DNA of 64,000 nucleotides from Persicaria tinctoria. Taxonomy: Eukaryota; Streptophyta; Magnoliopsida; Caryophyllales; Polygonaceae. How positions within the stretch are numbered: position 1 is the first letter of the stretch; the number at the start of each line of letters is the position of its first letter. The notes beneath the pieces were generated by a model, which was not told the DNA's origin, did not search any database, and was given only the letters and a program-made list of their open reading frames with translations. The position numbers and the translations under genes were made by a program. Below, piece by piece: positions 45,422 to 57,987 of the stretch. The DNA lies in contig JBANSL010000012.1 of assembly GCA_037127255.1 (NCBI GenBank), positions 20,284,615-20,348,614 of the forward strand, in the 5' to 3' direction.

Positions 45422-48400
45422 TTAATTTCGTCCAGTTCATGGTTAAATCCCCCCTGCACGCATACTAGGTTCGTATTTCACCACCCCGAATCATATCGTG
45501 CAATTAGCAAGCCTGACATTGGAAGCATGACACCTGCTTATATGAATTAATCTTATGAAGCTTTTAAAGTGTGTCATGTAGCAGACTACCTTAGAGTATT
45601 GCACTCAGGCTATTCATTTTTGCTCGTCTCTTCTGTCTTTGCTTAATCCTGACTGTCAAATCTTTCTAAGAATCCACAATGAGTGTATTTTATACAAATG
45701 ATGGACCTTAGCTTATTAATTCACTGCATGCTTTCCATGAATCCATGTCTATTAGATAATAGTTCTGCCTAATTTATGTAATTACATGGAAGATGCAATG
45801 CAAAATGCAGGGATTTGCTTTTAATCATGATGATTGCATTTATCCTCAATCCCCAAAACCCAGCTCAAAAACCTGAGGATTGTAGAGCTTTGTGACAAGA
45901 TACCATTAGCTGGCAAAGGGGCAAATCTTCAACTATTGAGGCATGAGGAGTGGAAAAAATCAACTCTGATATCAATGAATCCAGGATCTGAATAATCTTA
46001 TCCCACACAAAAGAAATTGAAATGATTAAAGTAAATGTGAAGAAAAAAGTAGGGCATTTCATCGAACAGTTGGCCTGCATTGAATGTAAAATGGAGGGAG
46101 GCATATAGCTTTGTATTATGAAGGTGACAGATCCCAATTGCCCCTTCTAAGTTCAAACACCATGGCCCTTGAATTTATTAAGGCCGTGTTTGGCTTGTCA
46201 AACAGTAGAGGTAGTGGTAACAACAATCTTCTGTTGGTAGTGGTTGTGAAGAGCTAAATGCTATTTAATCAAAATGTTAAAACACTCTTAAGATATTACT
46301 TTTAAGTTGTTATGGAAGACATAGATCACTTGGGACTGGAAAAGGAAAGAAAAAACTCTTTATATGTGATGCCAGGTTGCCAGCTTAGTGGACTAATAAA
46401 GGTGTTCAAGTTGAACCCAAATCCTTTTATGTTTCTAAGAATAGATCCTCTTCCTACCATAAAAGAAGGGATAGACTATTCCTTTAGTTGTGTCCATTTT
46501 GGAGCATCAAAATTGGAAACTTTTTTTGCCCTTCTCATCTTGTGCCAATTAGGTTCTTAAAACCAGGCCTACTATATGTATATGGCTAAAGTCTCGTCAT
46601 CCACACGATTATGTTCACGGCTTTACAAGCCGTTAGACATTTTTTTATTGACACCGATTTTCCAAGTTGACAGACATTCTTGGATGTAGCTATGTAGGGG
46701 AAGATTCTACTGGCTTGGAAAGTTATGATAAGCAAAGGTGATGGGTTTGAACTTAAGTGATTGTGCCGTAGGGGAACCTTGCAGTTGCAGTGCTAGGGTG
46801 TAGTTTTGCTGGAGTTGAATGGGGCCTAACACACTTGGTTGATATCAGCCTCCCAAGCCGGTAAAACCTTTCATGACACCGGCTTCTCAAGTCAACAATT
46901 TTTTTTACTGGCTTCTCGAGTCAATAAATTCGTCGTGTGAATAGCAAATCCATAAAAACCATATTTGATACACTTGCTAAATTAGCAAATTATTTAACTT
47001 TCACTGATCTTGTGTTTTTTCTAGGAAGAAACTTTTAACTTTGTCCTTTTACATGTGCTAAAAAAGAGGAATACTATTTTGTATTATTTTTACTCAAAAA
47101 TACCTTGAAAATTTTACTTGCAAACTCTTATTAATAATCTTCAATTTCATTTTCAATATTTTAGCCATTGTATACATACATATATACCCATGTCCAAATT
47201 GCAATTTCTAACATTAGAGCGATGAAAAAAGAGAAATGACAGTAGATGAGCTTTGGATATACTATAAATCAGGTGAGGGGAAACGTGAAAGATGGGTCAT
47301 TACATGATGAGTTATGATCAGCTTGTCCATGCGGATTTAGTGGCGGGGTTTGATGAAGATTGAAGAGAGTGAATTGAAGGGGGTTGTCAATAAATGCGAA
47401 CCAAACGAGGCACAAGGTCTTCAACTAGGAGTGCGAAAGGTCACAACCACTCACACACGTGGGGATGCGCAGCATTTGGGGACATGTTTGGCCGCGGTAG
47501 GACTCGTGGTTTCGCTTCCAGTCTCTCTAAGTGGATTCTTGTTTGATTGATTGAAATCCTTAACATGTTATCTTAATTTAGTGGAGCATTACTTTTCTAC
47601 ACTTGTTGTTTTAGCGATCGATCACATTGGGTGCGGGGACTGCGGGCAAATACTATAGTTCGTAAACTAGAGGAAGTACGGATCAACAATTCATGGGTTA
47701 ATGAGGTGAATTGTAAATATTTAAAGGTATGTTTGGCGATTAATCTAGTTTAAAATTAAAATCTAGATGAAATTTTAGACTTTTGTGGATAGATTAAAAA
47801 CGTAAATTCTTGTTTTGCCACAACTTTTTGAAACCCTTAAACTAAAACAACCTATAAATCCATGATAGATCACCGGTACCCGATACAAATTAAAATTTCA
47901 TATTTATCTCTTTGTTTTTTTAAAAAAAAAAACATGCTTATTGTACTACTTTTTTTTTAATATAAAATCAAGAAACTCTTGTGGGCTTTTATAAAACAAA
48001 AGATTAAATAAAAAAGGTTTTATAGGAGTAGGACAAAGCCATACCCTTAGCCATATTTCCCAAATAGTAATGTGAGAAATAACAAAAAAGAATACAAGTT
48101 TATACCTTTGAGAGAAAGAATGTTTCTCCAATAGTAATTTTTCATAACTAATAAACGCTATAAAAGATTTTAATAAAATGTTAAAAAACTAAATCTCAAA
48201 TAATATTTTTCAAATTGAGATTTTTAATCTTATGATATAAGTTTAAGAAACCACTTAATTAATATGCGATGGTGCCTAATGGAGTCCTTTTCAAAAGACA
48301 AAGTTTACATACATCGCAATAAGTTTCTTGATCGCCTCTATATTTATCAAAATTTTCTTTTAGGTTTTTGATTCTTTGTCCGATTATCCAATTACTAACT

Positions 48401-48530
48401 ATGTCGATCTCTATATTTATCAAATTTGTCTGGTATTTTGAAATATTTTCTCTAATAAAAAAGAAGAATGGGTTGGGATAAAAACATGGTCATTCCACAT
48501 TGATTGTGGATGGTATAACAAATCAAAATA
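45422..48530. other. DRG2 3' region and intergenic spacer
   Basis: The DRG2 3' UTR starts at 45422; no strong polyadenylation signal stands out. The remaining 3 kb is AT-rich and without a supported gene. GGCCGTGTTTGGCTTGTC at 46184 resembles a MITE terminus, but no convincing partner end was found. Frames at 46312-46560 and 47350-47550 have no recognisable motif. Confidence 0.4.
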
Positions 48531-48535
48531 TAATG

Positions 48536-48978
48536 AAGGAGAAGTCCCTACATAATGACTTAAGCTTTTGTGTAAAGTGGTGGATCCCGGCCTAACAAAC
48601 AAAAACAAAATAAAAACCTGACACGACTCCCGATTTGATACGACCCGCTCGGTATTATCGGAATCTCACATGGTATCAGAGCAGGTCCGCTCGGTATTCT
48701 CGGAATCTCACATGGTATCAGAGCAGGTCCGAGTCGGGTCGATTTTCCTGGCTTTAGGGCAGAAGATTTAAAAAGAAAAAAAAATTGTTCAGTGTCAACC
48801 CGATCCAAGCGGGTTGCACTTGTGGGGGCGTGTAAATACAAGGAAGGGGGAAGTCCCTACACAATGGCTTAAGCTTTTGTGTAAAGTGGTGGATCCCGAC
48901 CTTATAAACAAAAACAAAGTAAAACCCGACACAACTCCCGATTTGATACGACCCGCTCGGTATTCTCGGAATCTCACA
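48536..48978 (+). mobile_element. TRIM (terminal-repeat retrotransposon in miniature)
   Basis: The LTRs are 48536-48670 and 48831-48978. The 3' copy starts TGTAAATACAAGG; the 5' copy lacks the first nine bases. Both end GGAATCTCACA. The primer-binding site TGGTATCAGAGC follows the 5' LTR at 48671 and a polypurine GTGGGGGCG precedes the 3' LTR. The duplication TAATG flanks it (48531-48535 and 48979-48983). A 42-bp segment spanning the LTR end and primer-binding site is duplicated, so a second site stands at 48713. It has no coding capacity. Confidence 0.85.
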
Positions 48979-48983
48979 TAATG

Positions 48984-50391
48984 TAACATGTAATATAAAT
49001 AAAGAAAACCCCTATCTTCCTAACTATATACGTATAAATCAATAACATGATTTGTTTGATGCAATCAAGTCCTAACATTTGATTAATTAACATTGTCTTA
49101 ATAAAAATAGGCATATCAAGGGGTTTGGGTGATCTTGATTATACATGATTTTATTTGCTACATGAGTGTGTGTAGGATTGGTCTCCTACAAGGCCTACCA
49201 AGTCTAACCCACCAACAAGATTTTGGCAAACTCCTGGCTCATTTCCATCCATATATGAGACTATTAACTATATAGACATATAGTAGTAGTAGTCACGAAA
49301 TTAAACATTGATGCATTTATTAGTTCACGTGTGTATATTAAACTGTTGTCGACTTAACTTTTTACACGGGTAGGGTAACAAAGTGTACGTACTAATCGCA
49401 TTTAATATGAATTTAGTCAACACTTTCAATTCATATGTTGTCAAAACGACTTATCAAAATCACAGATACTGCTCCCTATTTTCATTAAGTAAACTTCAAC
49501 AGTGCAGCTTCTTCTACATTTTGATTATTCAAATTTGCAAAATTCAGCCAATATCTCGCCCCAATTATATAGGTACTATGTTACGACGTACTTTTGAAAT
49601 ATATTGTCGAAAAAATTCATAGTTTTGAAAGTCTTGATCATAAAATAAAATAATGGCTTTGGAAACCGTCGTCATAGAAGACTTTACCCAAGTTCAAGCT
49701 CAGCTAGTCTATCCGTCTATACATGTTTCGAAGTAAGTGGACACTTTGACGTCTTTATAAGTCGTGAACATTAAGACCTCAACTTTTACAGCTTCAGTAG
49801 TCGTGGTCAATGTGTCCTCAACTTTCATAGCTTCCTATAAGTGATCAGCAGTCTTATCACAACTTCAAAAGTCGTGACTAGATCTAAAATGGTTTATGGT
49901 TTTAGAAGTCGTGGCCGTGCTTGTATAGTTGGTGATATATTGACTATGTATAGTAGCCCTATATGTATTAATGTTGCCTTCTTTAGAGTAGGTTAAAAAC
50001 AAGTTTTAAGGTAAACATATATTTTGATATGGAATTTTTTTTCTAGATATATTGTTTTGATCATTTAAAAAATATGGAATTTTCACCTGGTACCCCTGAG
50101 GTATAGGTTTTTTTTGCCGGTGTATAAGAGTTTTACCTATTTCACTAGATATCCCTCGGTTTTATAATAATTTTGTCTGATGACCTTGTAAACAGTTCCG
50201 TTAGTTTTGAATTACAAAACAATGAAAATCTAAAAAGAGAAAGACTGAAAAGGAACCCGACTCAAGTCGAGCAACTTCTGTTGTCGCCTTTTGCCCTTTC
50301 GCCTCTCCACTAGGTACGATGAAAATATGGTAAAATTGAAGGGGGTTCTTATACACACGGTCAATTTCTCGCTATACACATGGTACCGGTG
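48984..50391. other. AT-rich spacer
   Basis: No gene is recognised. Between 49740 and 49930 short segments of the type AAGTCGTGR recur five or six times at irregular spacing, alternating with CAACTTT. This may be a decayed repeat. Confidence 0.35.
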
Positions 50392-50728
50392 TCGACCTCC
50401 TAAGTCGCCAAGAAAAGTGAAGACATAGGTTCCATGAGACGGCATGCTCGATGCAGAAGCCGACTCCTTTGGTCGCCTTTGTTGGGGCTGATAACCTTGC
50501 AAGATCTGCGACATATCCCGTCAAATTGAGCTGGTAGCGACTTCCTAGGTTGGCACTCTGAAAAGCTACAAGATTCTGGAGTTGTTATCACGTCGATTGA
50601 GCCAATGCCGACTCCCTAGGTCGCCAAGTCCCATCGGTCTGCATGCAGAAAATTCGGTAACCTCGGGAAGACCCAAGGCGTGCCTTTAAGTGTCATCACC
50701 TGAGCGGATGTTGACTCCCTGGGCCGGC
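50392..50728. repeat. Dispersed 18-bp semi-palindromic motif, five copies
   Basis: Variants of GCCGACTCCCTAGGTCGCC occur at 50392-50409, 50460-50477, 50537-50554, 50607-50625 and 50710-50728, spaced 68-103 bases apart. Each is partly self-complementary (CGAC...GTCG). The sequence between them is not obviously repeated. Function unknown. Confidence 0.6.
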
Positions 50729-50994
50729 TCTAGCCTCCACCACTCGATTATAAATAGCCACACCTAGTTGCAGATTATACACACACCATCACCATCATTT
50801 TCCTTTCCTTGCCGCCATAGGAATCGTCGTAAGGATCTAGGGAGGAAGAATTGGTGAAATGGACCCCTCCCGTTCGAACACTCATCGACTCGCGCTCCAC
50901 CTGTTTCCTAACTTACCCAGGTTTCGCCAACAGCTGTTATGGCCCCGTGTTTAACCCCTCAAATATCCTCATATTCCGAGTTGTCTATACCTTC

Positions 50995-51184
50995 TGTTAG
51001 GATAAAATAAAATCTTAGATAAAATCTTCCTTCTAAGTTAATTTTATCATATCTTCATAGAATCTTTTATTTCCTACCTATATCTTATAAAGCCTTGGAG
51101 ATCAAGGATTATAGATGTATAAATGTACATGAGATCAATACAATCATCATTAAGTCTTTTCACAAGAAATCTCACAAGTTTACA
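50995..51184 (+). repeat. 5' LTR of copia element II
   Basis: 190 bp, starting TGTTAGGATA and ending CAAGTTTACA, directly before the primer-binding site. It differs from the 178-bp 3' LTR by a small internal length change near the start and scattered substitutions, so the insertion is not recent. Confidence 0.92.
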
Positions 51185-51243
51185 TGGTATCAGCCTAATC
51201 TCGTTCCTGTTTCACTTCAACACACTTCCGCCTCATATTCATC

Positions 51244-52147
51244 ATGTCCGATACTGAATCCCCTCCCAAAATCGACGACGACAATCCTGTCAATCCCACC
51301 AACCCCAAAAACATAGGCAATTTGCTATTCTCTGCAGCCGGTTGAGGTCCTATGGTGCCCTCCAGTTTCCAACGCTCAATGTTCGCCTTGATTGAACAAA
51401 CTATACCCTATAGAGGCATACTGTCAAATCGGCATTTGAGGCCTTCAGCATCGAGTCCTTTCTGTCCGATGATCCCAAACCTATAGAGATGTTGTTTGAT
51501 GCATCCGGTTCCAATGCTCAGCCATCCCCCAATCCTGCCTTTATTGAATGACGCAAGCATGACATGCTCATCTTGCTTTGGGTTCATACAAATCTCACTA
51601 CATATCTCCTTGCTTATGTCGCTCGCTCTCAGATAACTCATGAAGCCTGGGGTATTCTCGAACGAATGTTCTTTGCCCAAACCAGGGCTTGTCAGATGCA
51701 TCTTAAATAATAGATGCAAAATCTCAAGAAAGGTACTCTCAACATCATTGATTATGTCGAAAAGAAACGATCTTTGTCCAACGCTTTGGCTGAGTGATCT
51801 TACCAGCCTTGTGTCGAATTCAGACTTCGCTGAGTGCATCCTTAATGGATTGGACGCCTCCTATGCTGCCTTCCCCACCGCATAAACAATGCAAAAGGAG
51901 GCAATTTCTTCTGTTGATCTACTCGGCCTTCTCCTTCGTGAAGAAGAATGCATCAATGCTTCTTTTACACCGTCCATCGATATGTCACTCTTGGCCAATG
52001 TGGCCAGCCGTGGAGCCAAGTCTTCCCAATCCTCTCAGCACCCTAAGTCCTCCTCTCCTGACTCTTCTCGGCCCTGGACCCAATGCCAGATTGGCTCTCG
52101 ACTTGGTCATGAAGCGACAAACTGTATGTTGGAATCATCTCGACACT
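51244..52147 (+). pseudogene. Copia element II gag remnant
   Basis: Starts MSDTESPPKIDDD. Capsid-like (UBN2-type) blocks can be read in different frames: HEAWGILERMFFAQT, LNIIDYVEK and ECILNGLDASYAAF. A degraded zinc knuckle follows (CQIGSRLGHEATNC, with the second Cys replaced by Gly). Several stops and frameshifts, including adjacent TAA/TAG codons near 51708, destroy it. This and the short frame in element III are the only gag-like parts in the four copia families here. The protease active site that should follow is deleted. Confidence 0.8.
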
Positions 52148-52149
52148 AG

Positions 52150-55100
52150 TGACTTTCCACTCACCAACACCTCGGGCAGCAAGAGAGGGGGTCATAGTGG
52201 TACGTCTCTCCCTATTACACATTTAGGTAACTCGATTCTCCTTACTTCCCGTACTCCCGTTCAATCACATAACATTTTGTTTGTCCCTAAAATCAAAAAT
52301 AATTTGATTAGTGTCTCTCAATTAACTCGAGACAATGATCCTTACATGTTATTTTTCCCCACTTGTTGTTTTGTCAAGGACAAGCAGGGACGAACCCTCC
52401 TCAAAGGAATCGTTGAGAATGACCTATACCACCTCCAACCTTCCCCTCCACGACAATCCCCTCCCCGGATCTTCCTTGGTGAAAAGACTTCTCTTCAGAT
52501 TTGGCATGAGCGCTTGGGTCATCCTCATGAGTCAGTTTTTAGGCATTTTGTTTCTAGATTTCATTTACCTATTTCTCATCATAATCTTAAAAGTGTCTTC
52601 GAGTCTTGTCAACTTGGGAAGAGTCATCGACTCTCTCTCAATAGTCCCTATGAGTCCAGTCAATTTCCATTTGATTTAATTTACTCGGATGTTTGGGGCC
52701 CTGTCCCTGTGTATTTTTCAATGGCAATTCTTACTTTCTTTTGTTTATGGATGATTGCACCAAGTTTGTTTGGATTTATTTCTTAACTTATAAATCTCAA
52801 GTTTTGCATTACTTTCAGTTGTTTCAAAAGGTGATTGAAACCCAATTTTCAGCAAAAAGCAAACAGTTTCATTAATCTATTTTTAAGGGGGGAGGGGGGG
52901 GGGTGAATACAGAGCGGTGTCCAAATTTCTTGAATCGATGGTATTTTTGATCGCATCTCTTATCCTCATACCCAGTCTCAAAATGGGGTTGTTGAGCGGC
53001 GTCACCAGACTATTGTGGAAAAAGGTCTTGCTCTCCTCTCACACTCTAAATTGCCTACAACCTTTTAGGAACATGCTTTTCAGACTTCCAGATACTTACA
53101 TAATCGCACCATCACTCCAGTTTTGCATCATAAATCTTCATTTGAGGTCTTATATGGCAAATTCCCTGATTATAAATTCTTAAAATCCTTTGGATGTTTA
53201 TGTTATCCCTTTTTGAGACCTTACAATTCATCTAAGCTTGAGTATCGATCCTTACCCTGTGTCTTCATTGGCTATAGTTCACGGCATAAGGGTTTTCTCT
53301 ACCTCCATGTTCCTACTCACGGAGTCTATATTGCGCGCCATGTCATTTTTTATAAAACAAACTTTCCATTCCCTCAGTCCCTCAGCATGTCACACCTCCT
53401 CCTACACCTCGTCCACCATCTCTACTCACGTACCCTTTCCCTCTTACAGTAAGTAGGCGGTCTTGCTGTGGCCATCATCACCACTGCCACCGCACCCTTC
53501 CTTATCCCCTCCACCTGTCGCCGCTCCTTCTCTCGTCCAGTTGTTAACCCCTACTTTATCACCAACCTCAGAGTTGTCCACTCCCACCTCTGAAAACACC
53601 TCGTCTGCTCATCTCTTGGCTCGGTCTCACGGTCCCTAGAGGGTGATTTCTTGGCTAGCTCATCATCAGACACAAGTAACTCCTCTCTCCCTTCTCTTGA
53701 TCAACCTTCGGTTCCCTCCTATTTTCGGCTTTCCTCTAACTCACTTCATAATATGACCACTCATGTCAAAACCAATGATCTCAAACCCAAGGCCCCGACC
53801 ACCACTAAGCATCATTTACCCTCTTCCGATGACTCATACAATGAACCCAAGACTTTTATTCAAGCCTCTAAATCCTCAGAATGGCAACATGCCATACAAG
53901 TTAAGTTTGACGACTTTTACGTAGTGGGACATGGACACTTGTGCCTCATCCTATTCAGGCTAACATTGTTGGTTGTAAGTGGGTGTACAGGATTAAATGC
54001 AGGGATGATGGCACCATCGAGCGTTACAAAGCCAGGCTTGTGGCCAAAGGCTTCAATCAAGAGGAAGGCATCGATTATTTTTACACATTCAGTCATGTGA
54101 TCAAGCCCACTACCATCCGCATTGTCATTTCACTTGCCTTGACGAACTCTTGGAGTCTGCATCAAGTTGATATAAATAATGCCTTCTTGAATGGTGATTT
54201 GTCTGAACAGGTTTATATGGCTCAACCGCTTGGGTTTTTTTTATTATGCTCGCCCTAATGATATTTGTCTCCTTCGCAAAGCTTTATATGGCTTGAAATA
54301 GGCTCCCCAAGCTTGTTTCACCAAGCTCTACTATTTCCTTCTTCAACATGGATTTAGTTCATGTAAATCTGACAACTCATTGTTTGGAAAGCGCCATGCT
54401 CGCTCTGTCATCTATATTCTTGTTTATGTTGATGACTTGATTATTAAAGGATCTGATTCTTCTGCGATTGATAAGTTCATTCACCTGCTCAATCATGCCT
54501 TTTCTTTGGGTGACCTTGGTGAGGTGCACTACTTCTTGAGCATTGATATGTCTCGCACCCACAACACTATTACCTTGACTCAGCAAAAGTACATTAAAGA
54601 CCTCCTTCTGCGCAGTAAGATGCATGACGCATACCCCATTTCCTCTCCTGCAGAACCTGCTTCGCGTCTGGTGCGTGATAGGGATCCCTTCCATGATCCT
54701 CATCTTTACAGGAGTATTGTTGGGGTCCTACAGTATGCCACTATCACCTGTCTTGAGATATCTTACGCAGCCAATCGAGTATGCCAGTTTACGCATTCTC
54801 CTACTAACACTCATTAGGTTGTTGTCAAACAAATTCTCAGGTACTTAAAAGGCACTCTTTCCTCAAGGCTGGTCATTCGACCATCGATTGACTGTCGTCT
54901 TGTTGCCTTCTCCGATGTGGGGTGGGCGTCTGATGGTGATGATTGTCGCTCTCACCATGGGTTCACAGTCTTCTATGGAGGTAATCTTGTTAGCTGGTCA
55001 TCCAAGAAACAGAATGTGGTGGCTAAGTCTAGCTCTGAAGCCGAATACATGGCCATTGCATTCACGGCGACAAAGTTGATTTGGATTCAGCAGTTGCTCC

Positions 55101-55369
55101 ATGAATTGCGTGCTCCTCTTGTGCAACTTCCAATCTTATTGTGTGATAATCTTAGTGCAACATACATGTCTGCCAATTCTGTGTTTCATCAGCGCTCAAA
55201 GCACATCAAGATTGATTACTATTTTGTTCGCGAACAAGTTGAGGATGGTTCCTTAGTTGTTCGCCATGTCCGTTCTCAGGATCAGATCGCAGACATCTTT
55301 ACCAAGGATGTCGGTATTGCTCATTTTTTTGGTCTTCGTGCCAAGCTGCACGTCCGTAACCCTCCATGA
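52150..55369 (+). pseudogene. Copia element II pol remnant
   Basis: The frame resumes downstream of the protease site with pre-integrase (WHERLGHPHESVF and CQLGKSHRLSL), then integrase to DLIYSDVWGPV. The integrase core is then broken by frameshifts and a G run at 52886-52905. The reverse transcriptase spans about 53900-54760 with [12 protein letters not shown], [13 protein letters not shown] and YVDDLI motifs. RNase H has GWASDGDD, SSSEAEYMA and CDNLSATYMS, with a stop at 55367-55369. Lesions include TAG at 54299-54301 (Gln expected) and TAG at 54815-54817 (Trp expected). The protein closely resembles element I across RNase H. Confidence 0.9.
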
Positions 55370-55402
55370 GCTTGCGCGGGGGTGGGGGTGTGGGGGAGGG
55401 AG

Positions 55403-55580
55403 TTTTAGGATTAGATAAAATATTCATTTTAAGTTAATTTTATCATATCTTCATATAATTTTTTATTTTCTATTTATATCTTGTAAAGCCTCGAAGAGCC
55501 AGGATTATAGGTGTATAAATATACATGAGATCAATACAATCATCATTAAGCCTTTTCACAATAAATCTCACAAGTTTACA
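55403..55580 (+). repeat. 3' LTR of copia element II
   Basis: 178 bp, starting TTTTAGGA (TG start mutated) after a G-rich polypurine tract and ending CAAGTTTACA just before the duplicated CCTTC. Confidence 0.9.
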
Positions 55581-55860
55581 CCTTCCAAGCTAGCAAGACC
55601 CATCTCCGGTGGTCCCTTGTCGATCCCCTTGTACATATATCCATTGCTTGCACTTCCCTACCGCCCCTCCCAACCTTTTCCAACTCCGCGTCCTTCTTCC
55701 ACAACTGCCTAGTTTTCACACATTCAAAGAGCGTGTGATATCCACCCTCTTTCCTTCCGCACACGTCGCACATATCATCCTGGACCACCCTCCTCTTCAT
55801 TAGATTAATCTTGCACGACAGCCCGAGCCGCTCTCCACATTGCTGGATTTTGTAAAATCA

Positions 55861-57700
55861 TTGGCTTCCCTGCCTTGCATTGTTGGATTCCCCCTCCTCG
55901 CTACTCCTTTCTTCCACCAGTAGGTGGTATACTGACCTTTCTGGGAGAGAGGTAGTTGGGATGTAGGTTAGGTCTGAAAGTGGCTTGTTCCGTGCGACGC
56001 AAAGCTAGTGTTACAGATATGCCTACATTTTTCGAAAGTGAAGTTGTAATATGATTTTACAAAAACTAACCTTCCGTTAATTGAATCAAGTATGAGAGTT
56101 TAAAAAGCATAAAAAATATTACACTACCGTGTTTTAAAAATGAGAGTGACACCCATCGTAAATCTTTTGCAGTGGAAATAGGGACGCGAAGAAAATAAGG
56201 CTAGGAGAGGTGTTTTTTTGTTGTTGAAGTTTTCCATTATAACATAACCTTTTATAATATTATTTTTTAACAAAATCACGTATTGCGTTTTACTAAATTA
56301 TACTATCTTAAACGTATAATAACAATATTGAACCCAAATTTTCTCTCAGCTTTACTTTTTTTTTTTGAGATAGTACTCTTAGCTTTACTCACTCCGAAAT
56401 TAAGCATTATATATATAAGCAAATTAGATATCAATTCTAGTACGTACTTGTATTTTATGCTTTAAATGTTGGTAGTAGTTACCCTAATAAAATTAATTTG
56501 TTGTTGGTGGTTTGGAGATCAAAACGTACATTAATCAAAAGTGATTAATTAATGCTATACTTAAACGGCAAAATGTAGCAATCAAATGTCAAAATTAAAG
56601 GTCGACCTAGCGATTGGAACTATTCGTAAACTAGGTTGAAGAAAGGCTGATTTAATTCATTGATTGAATGAAAGAGGCCTACACCTACATATATACATTT
56701 TCTAGTGCATGTACAAGAACTTGAAATGCTACAATCTACCCTTTATTTTTTTGTTAGTGGAGTAGCTAGCACAATAATTAAACTTTTATGCTAATTAGCT
56801 TAATTAATTGTATTAATAATGGCCTTCAATTTTGGAAATTAAACAAGATGTTATCTGCGCAGATCCTTTGTCTCAGTATAGCTATATTACTATATATATA
56901 TATCCAACTCTCCTACATATACCCCAACTTCAGCATCCAATAATTAATCTCATATAAATATATGAATAAATTAAAATAGAAGTTCTTTTGAATATTCCGT
57001 CCTTAATTCCTTTCTTAGAACTCAATGATCAATTGACCTTCTTGAGAAAACATTGTATGTATCTTATAAGTTGGTTTGTGGTCTCACATCTACTACTTAG
57101 CTAACTATACATCAATATGCTATTGTATATAAAATTAATTAAGATCTTACAAGCAATCACATTTTGTTTTAAACAAAGGGCTTATTCTTTAATAAAGATC
57201 ATGTTCTACAAGCTAGCTAGGCTAGACCATATAAAAGTAAGATTCTCCATGTCAAAACAAAAAGTATAGTCGTAGAATTACCATCCTAGTTCACGCGTGT
57301 GTGCACGCGCACTAATGTGTATAGTGTATCTCATCTCATGCACACAAATATGTCAATATAATATTATAAAATTATATCTATTATTGTTCAAAATATGACA
57401 AAAACAATAAATTTGAATTACAATATGGGAAATTACAGCCATATCAAATTGCAGCCATGACTAGTAAGGTGGTTGATTTTTGTTACCACTAGCAAAGTTG
57501 AAAGGTGGCATGTGGCTATGGTTTTGAGGGTCAGGATCATCATAACTTGAAGCCATATCAAATTCAAAGGAGTACTAGAGAAATTGCAATAATCAAATCA
57601 TTTTGACAATGAAATATAAACCCTTATGAATTAAATAATCAAATTAAGAGTCTAGCTACAATTGAAAGAAACCAGAGGAGGAGGCATAGGGATTGGGTGT
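55861..57700. other. AT-rich spacer
   Basis: Apart from the faint upstream LINE sequence to about 56000, no gene or element is recognised. Open frames are short and AT-driven. Confidence 0.4.

Positions 57701-57703
<3 letters not shown>

Positions 57704-57754
<51 letters not shown>
57704..57754. repeat. (GA)n microsatellite
   Basis: About 50 bases of nearly perfect GA, starting GAAGAGAG and ending GAGGAG. Confidence 0.95.
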
Positions 57755-57759
<5 letters not shown>

Positions 57760-57987
57760 TTGAGAATGACTTAATAGTACGTGCGTGCAAGAGAGAGATC
57801 AAGAACGATTGAGATAACTATGAATTGGATAGAGGTGACGCTTATCTTTGTTTGTGAAGACTTCGAAGATAGTGAGATCAAGAGAGGGCCAAGCGCTAAA
57901 GGGAAGCTATCTAGCAGCTAGTTGTACATTGTTGAGAATTTCTTCAAGCTTCATGGGTTTCCTTATTGATACAAGGGGTATAAAGAC

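Larger units (their letters stand above)
50995..55580 (+). mobile_element. Copia element II, LTR to LTR with target-site duplication
   Basis: The 5' LTR is 50995-51184 (TGTTAGGATA to GTTTACA) and the 3' LTR is 55403-55580, starting TTTTAGGA with the first G changed. The primer-binding site TGGTATCAG starts at 51185. A G-rich polypurine tract ends at 55400. The duplication CCTTC is perfect (50990-50994 and 55581-55585). It belongs to the same family as element I (1-1693). It sits in a minus-strand LINE frame. Confidence 0.93.
50860..55860 (-). pseudogene. LINE fragment (zinc-binding RT domain), split by a copia insertion
   Basis: On the minus strand, 55860 down to 55581 encodes RLGLSCKINLMKRR and the zinc motif CDVCGRKEGGYHTLFECV, ending VLLAWK. 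The copia element 50995-55580 interrupts the frame exactly there. On its other side, 50994 down to about 50860 continues as TTRNMRIFEG, the sequence expected after the zinc domain in plant LINEs. A TAG lies just after the junction (50985-50987) where a Trp is expected. Upstream LINE domains are not recognisable beyond about 56000. It is unrelated in position to the plus-strand LINE at 10.2-14.3 kb. Confidence 0.82.

Noticed and set aside
46184..47430. Possible MITE between GGCCGTGTTTGGC and AACCAAACGAGGC
   Set aside because: The inverted match is short and interrupted, and no target duplication was found.
55576..55800. Minus-strand zinc-motif ORF as a host gene
   Set aside because: The Cys/His motif and its neighbours fit the zinc-binding domain of LINE reverse transcriptases.
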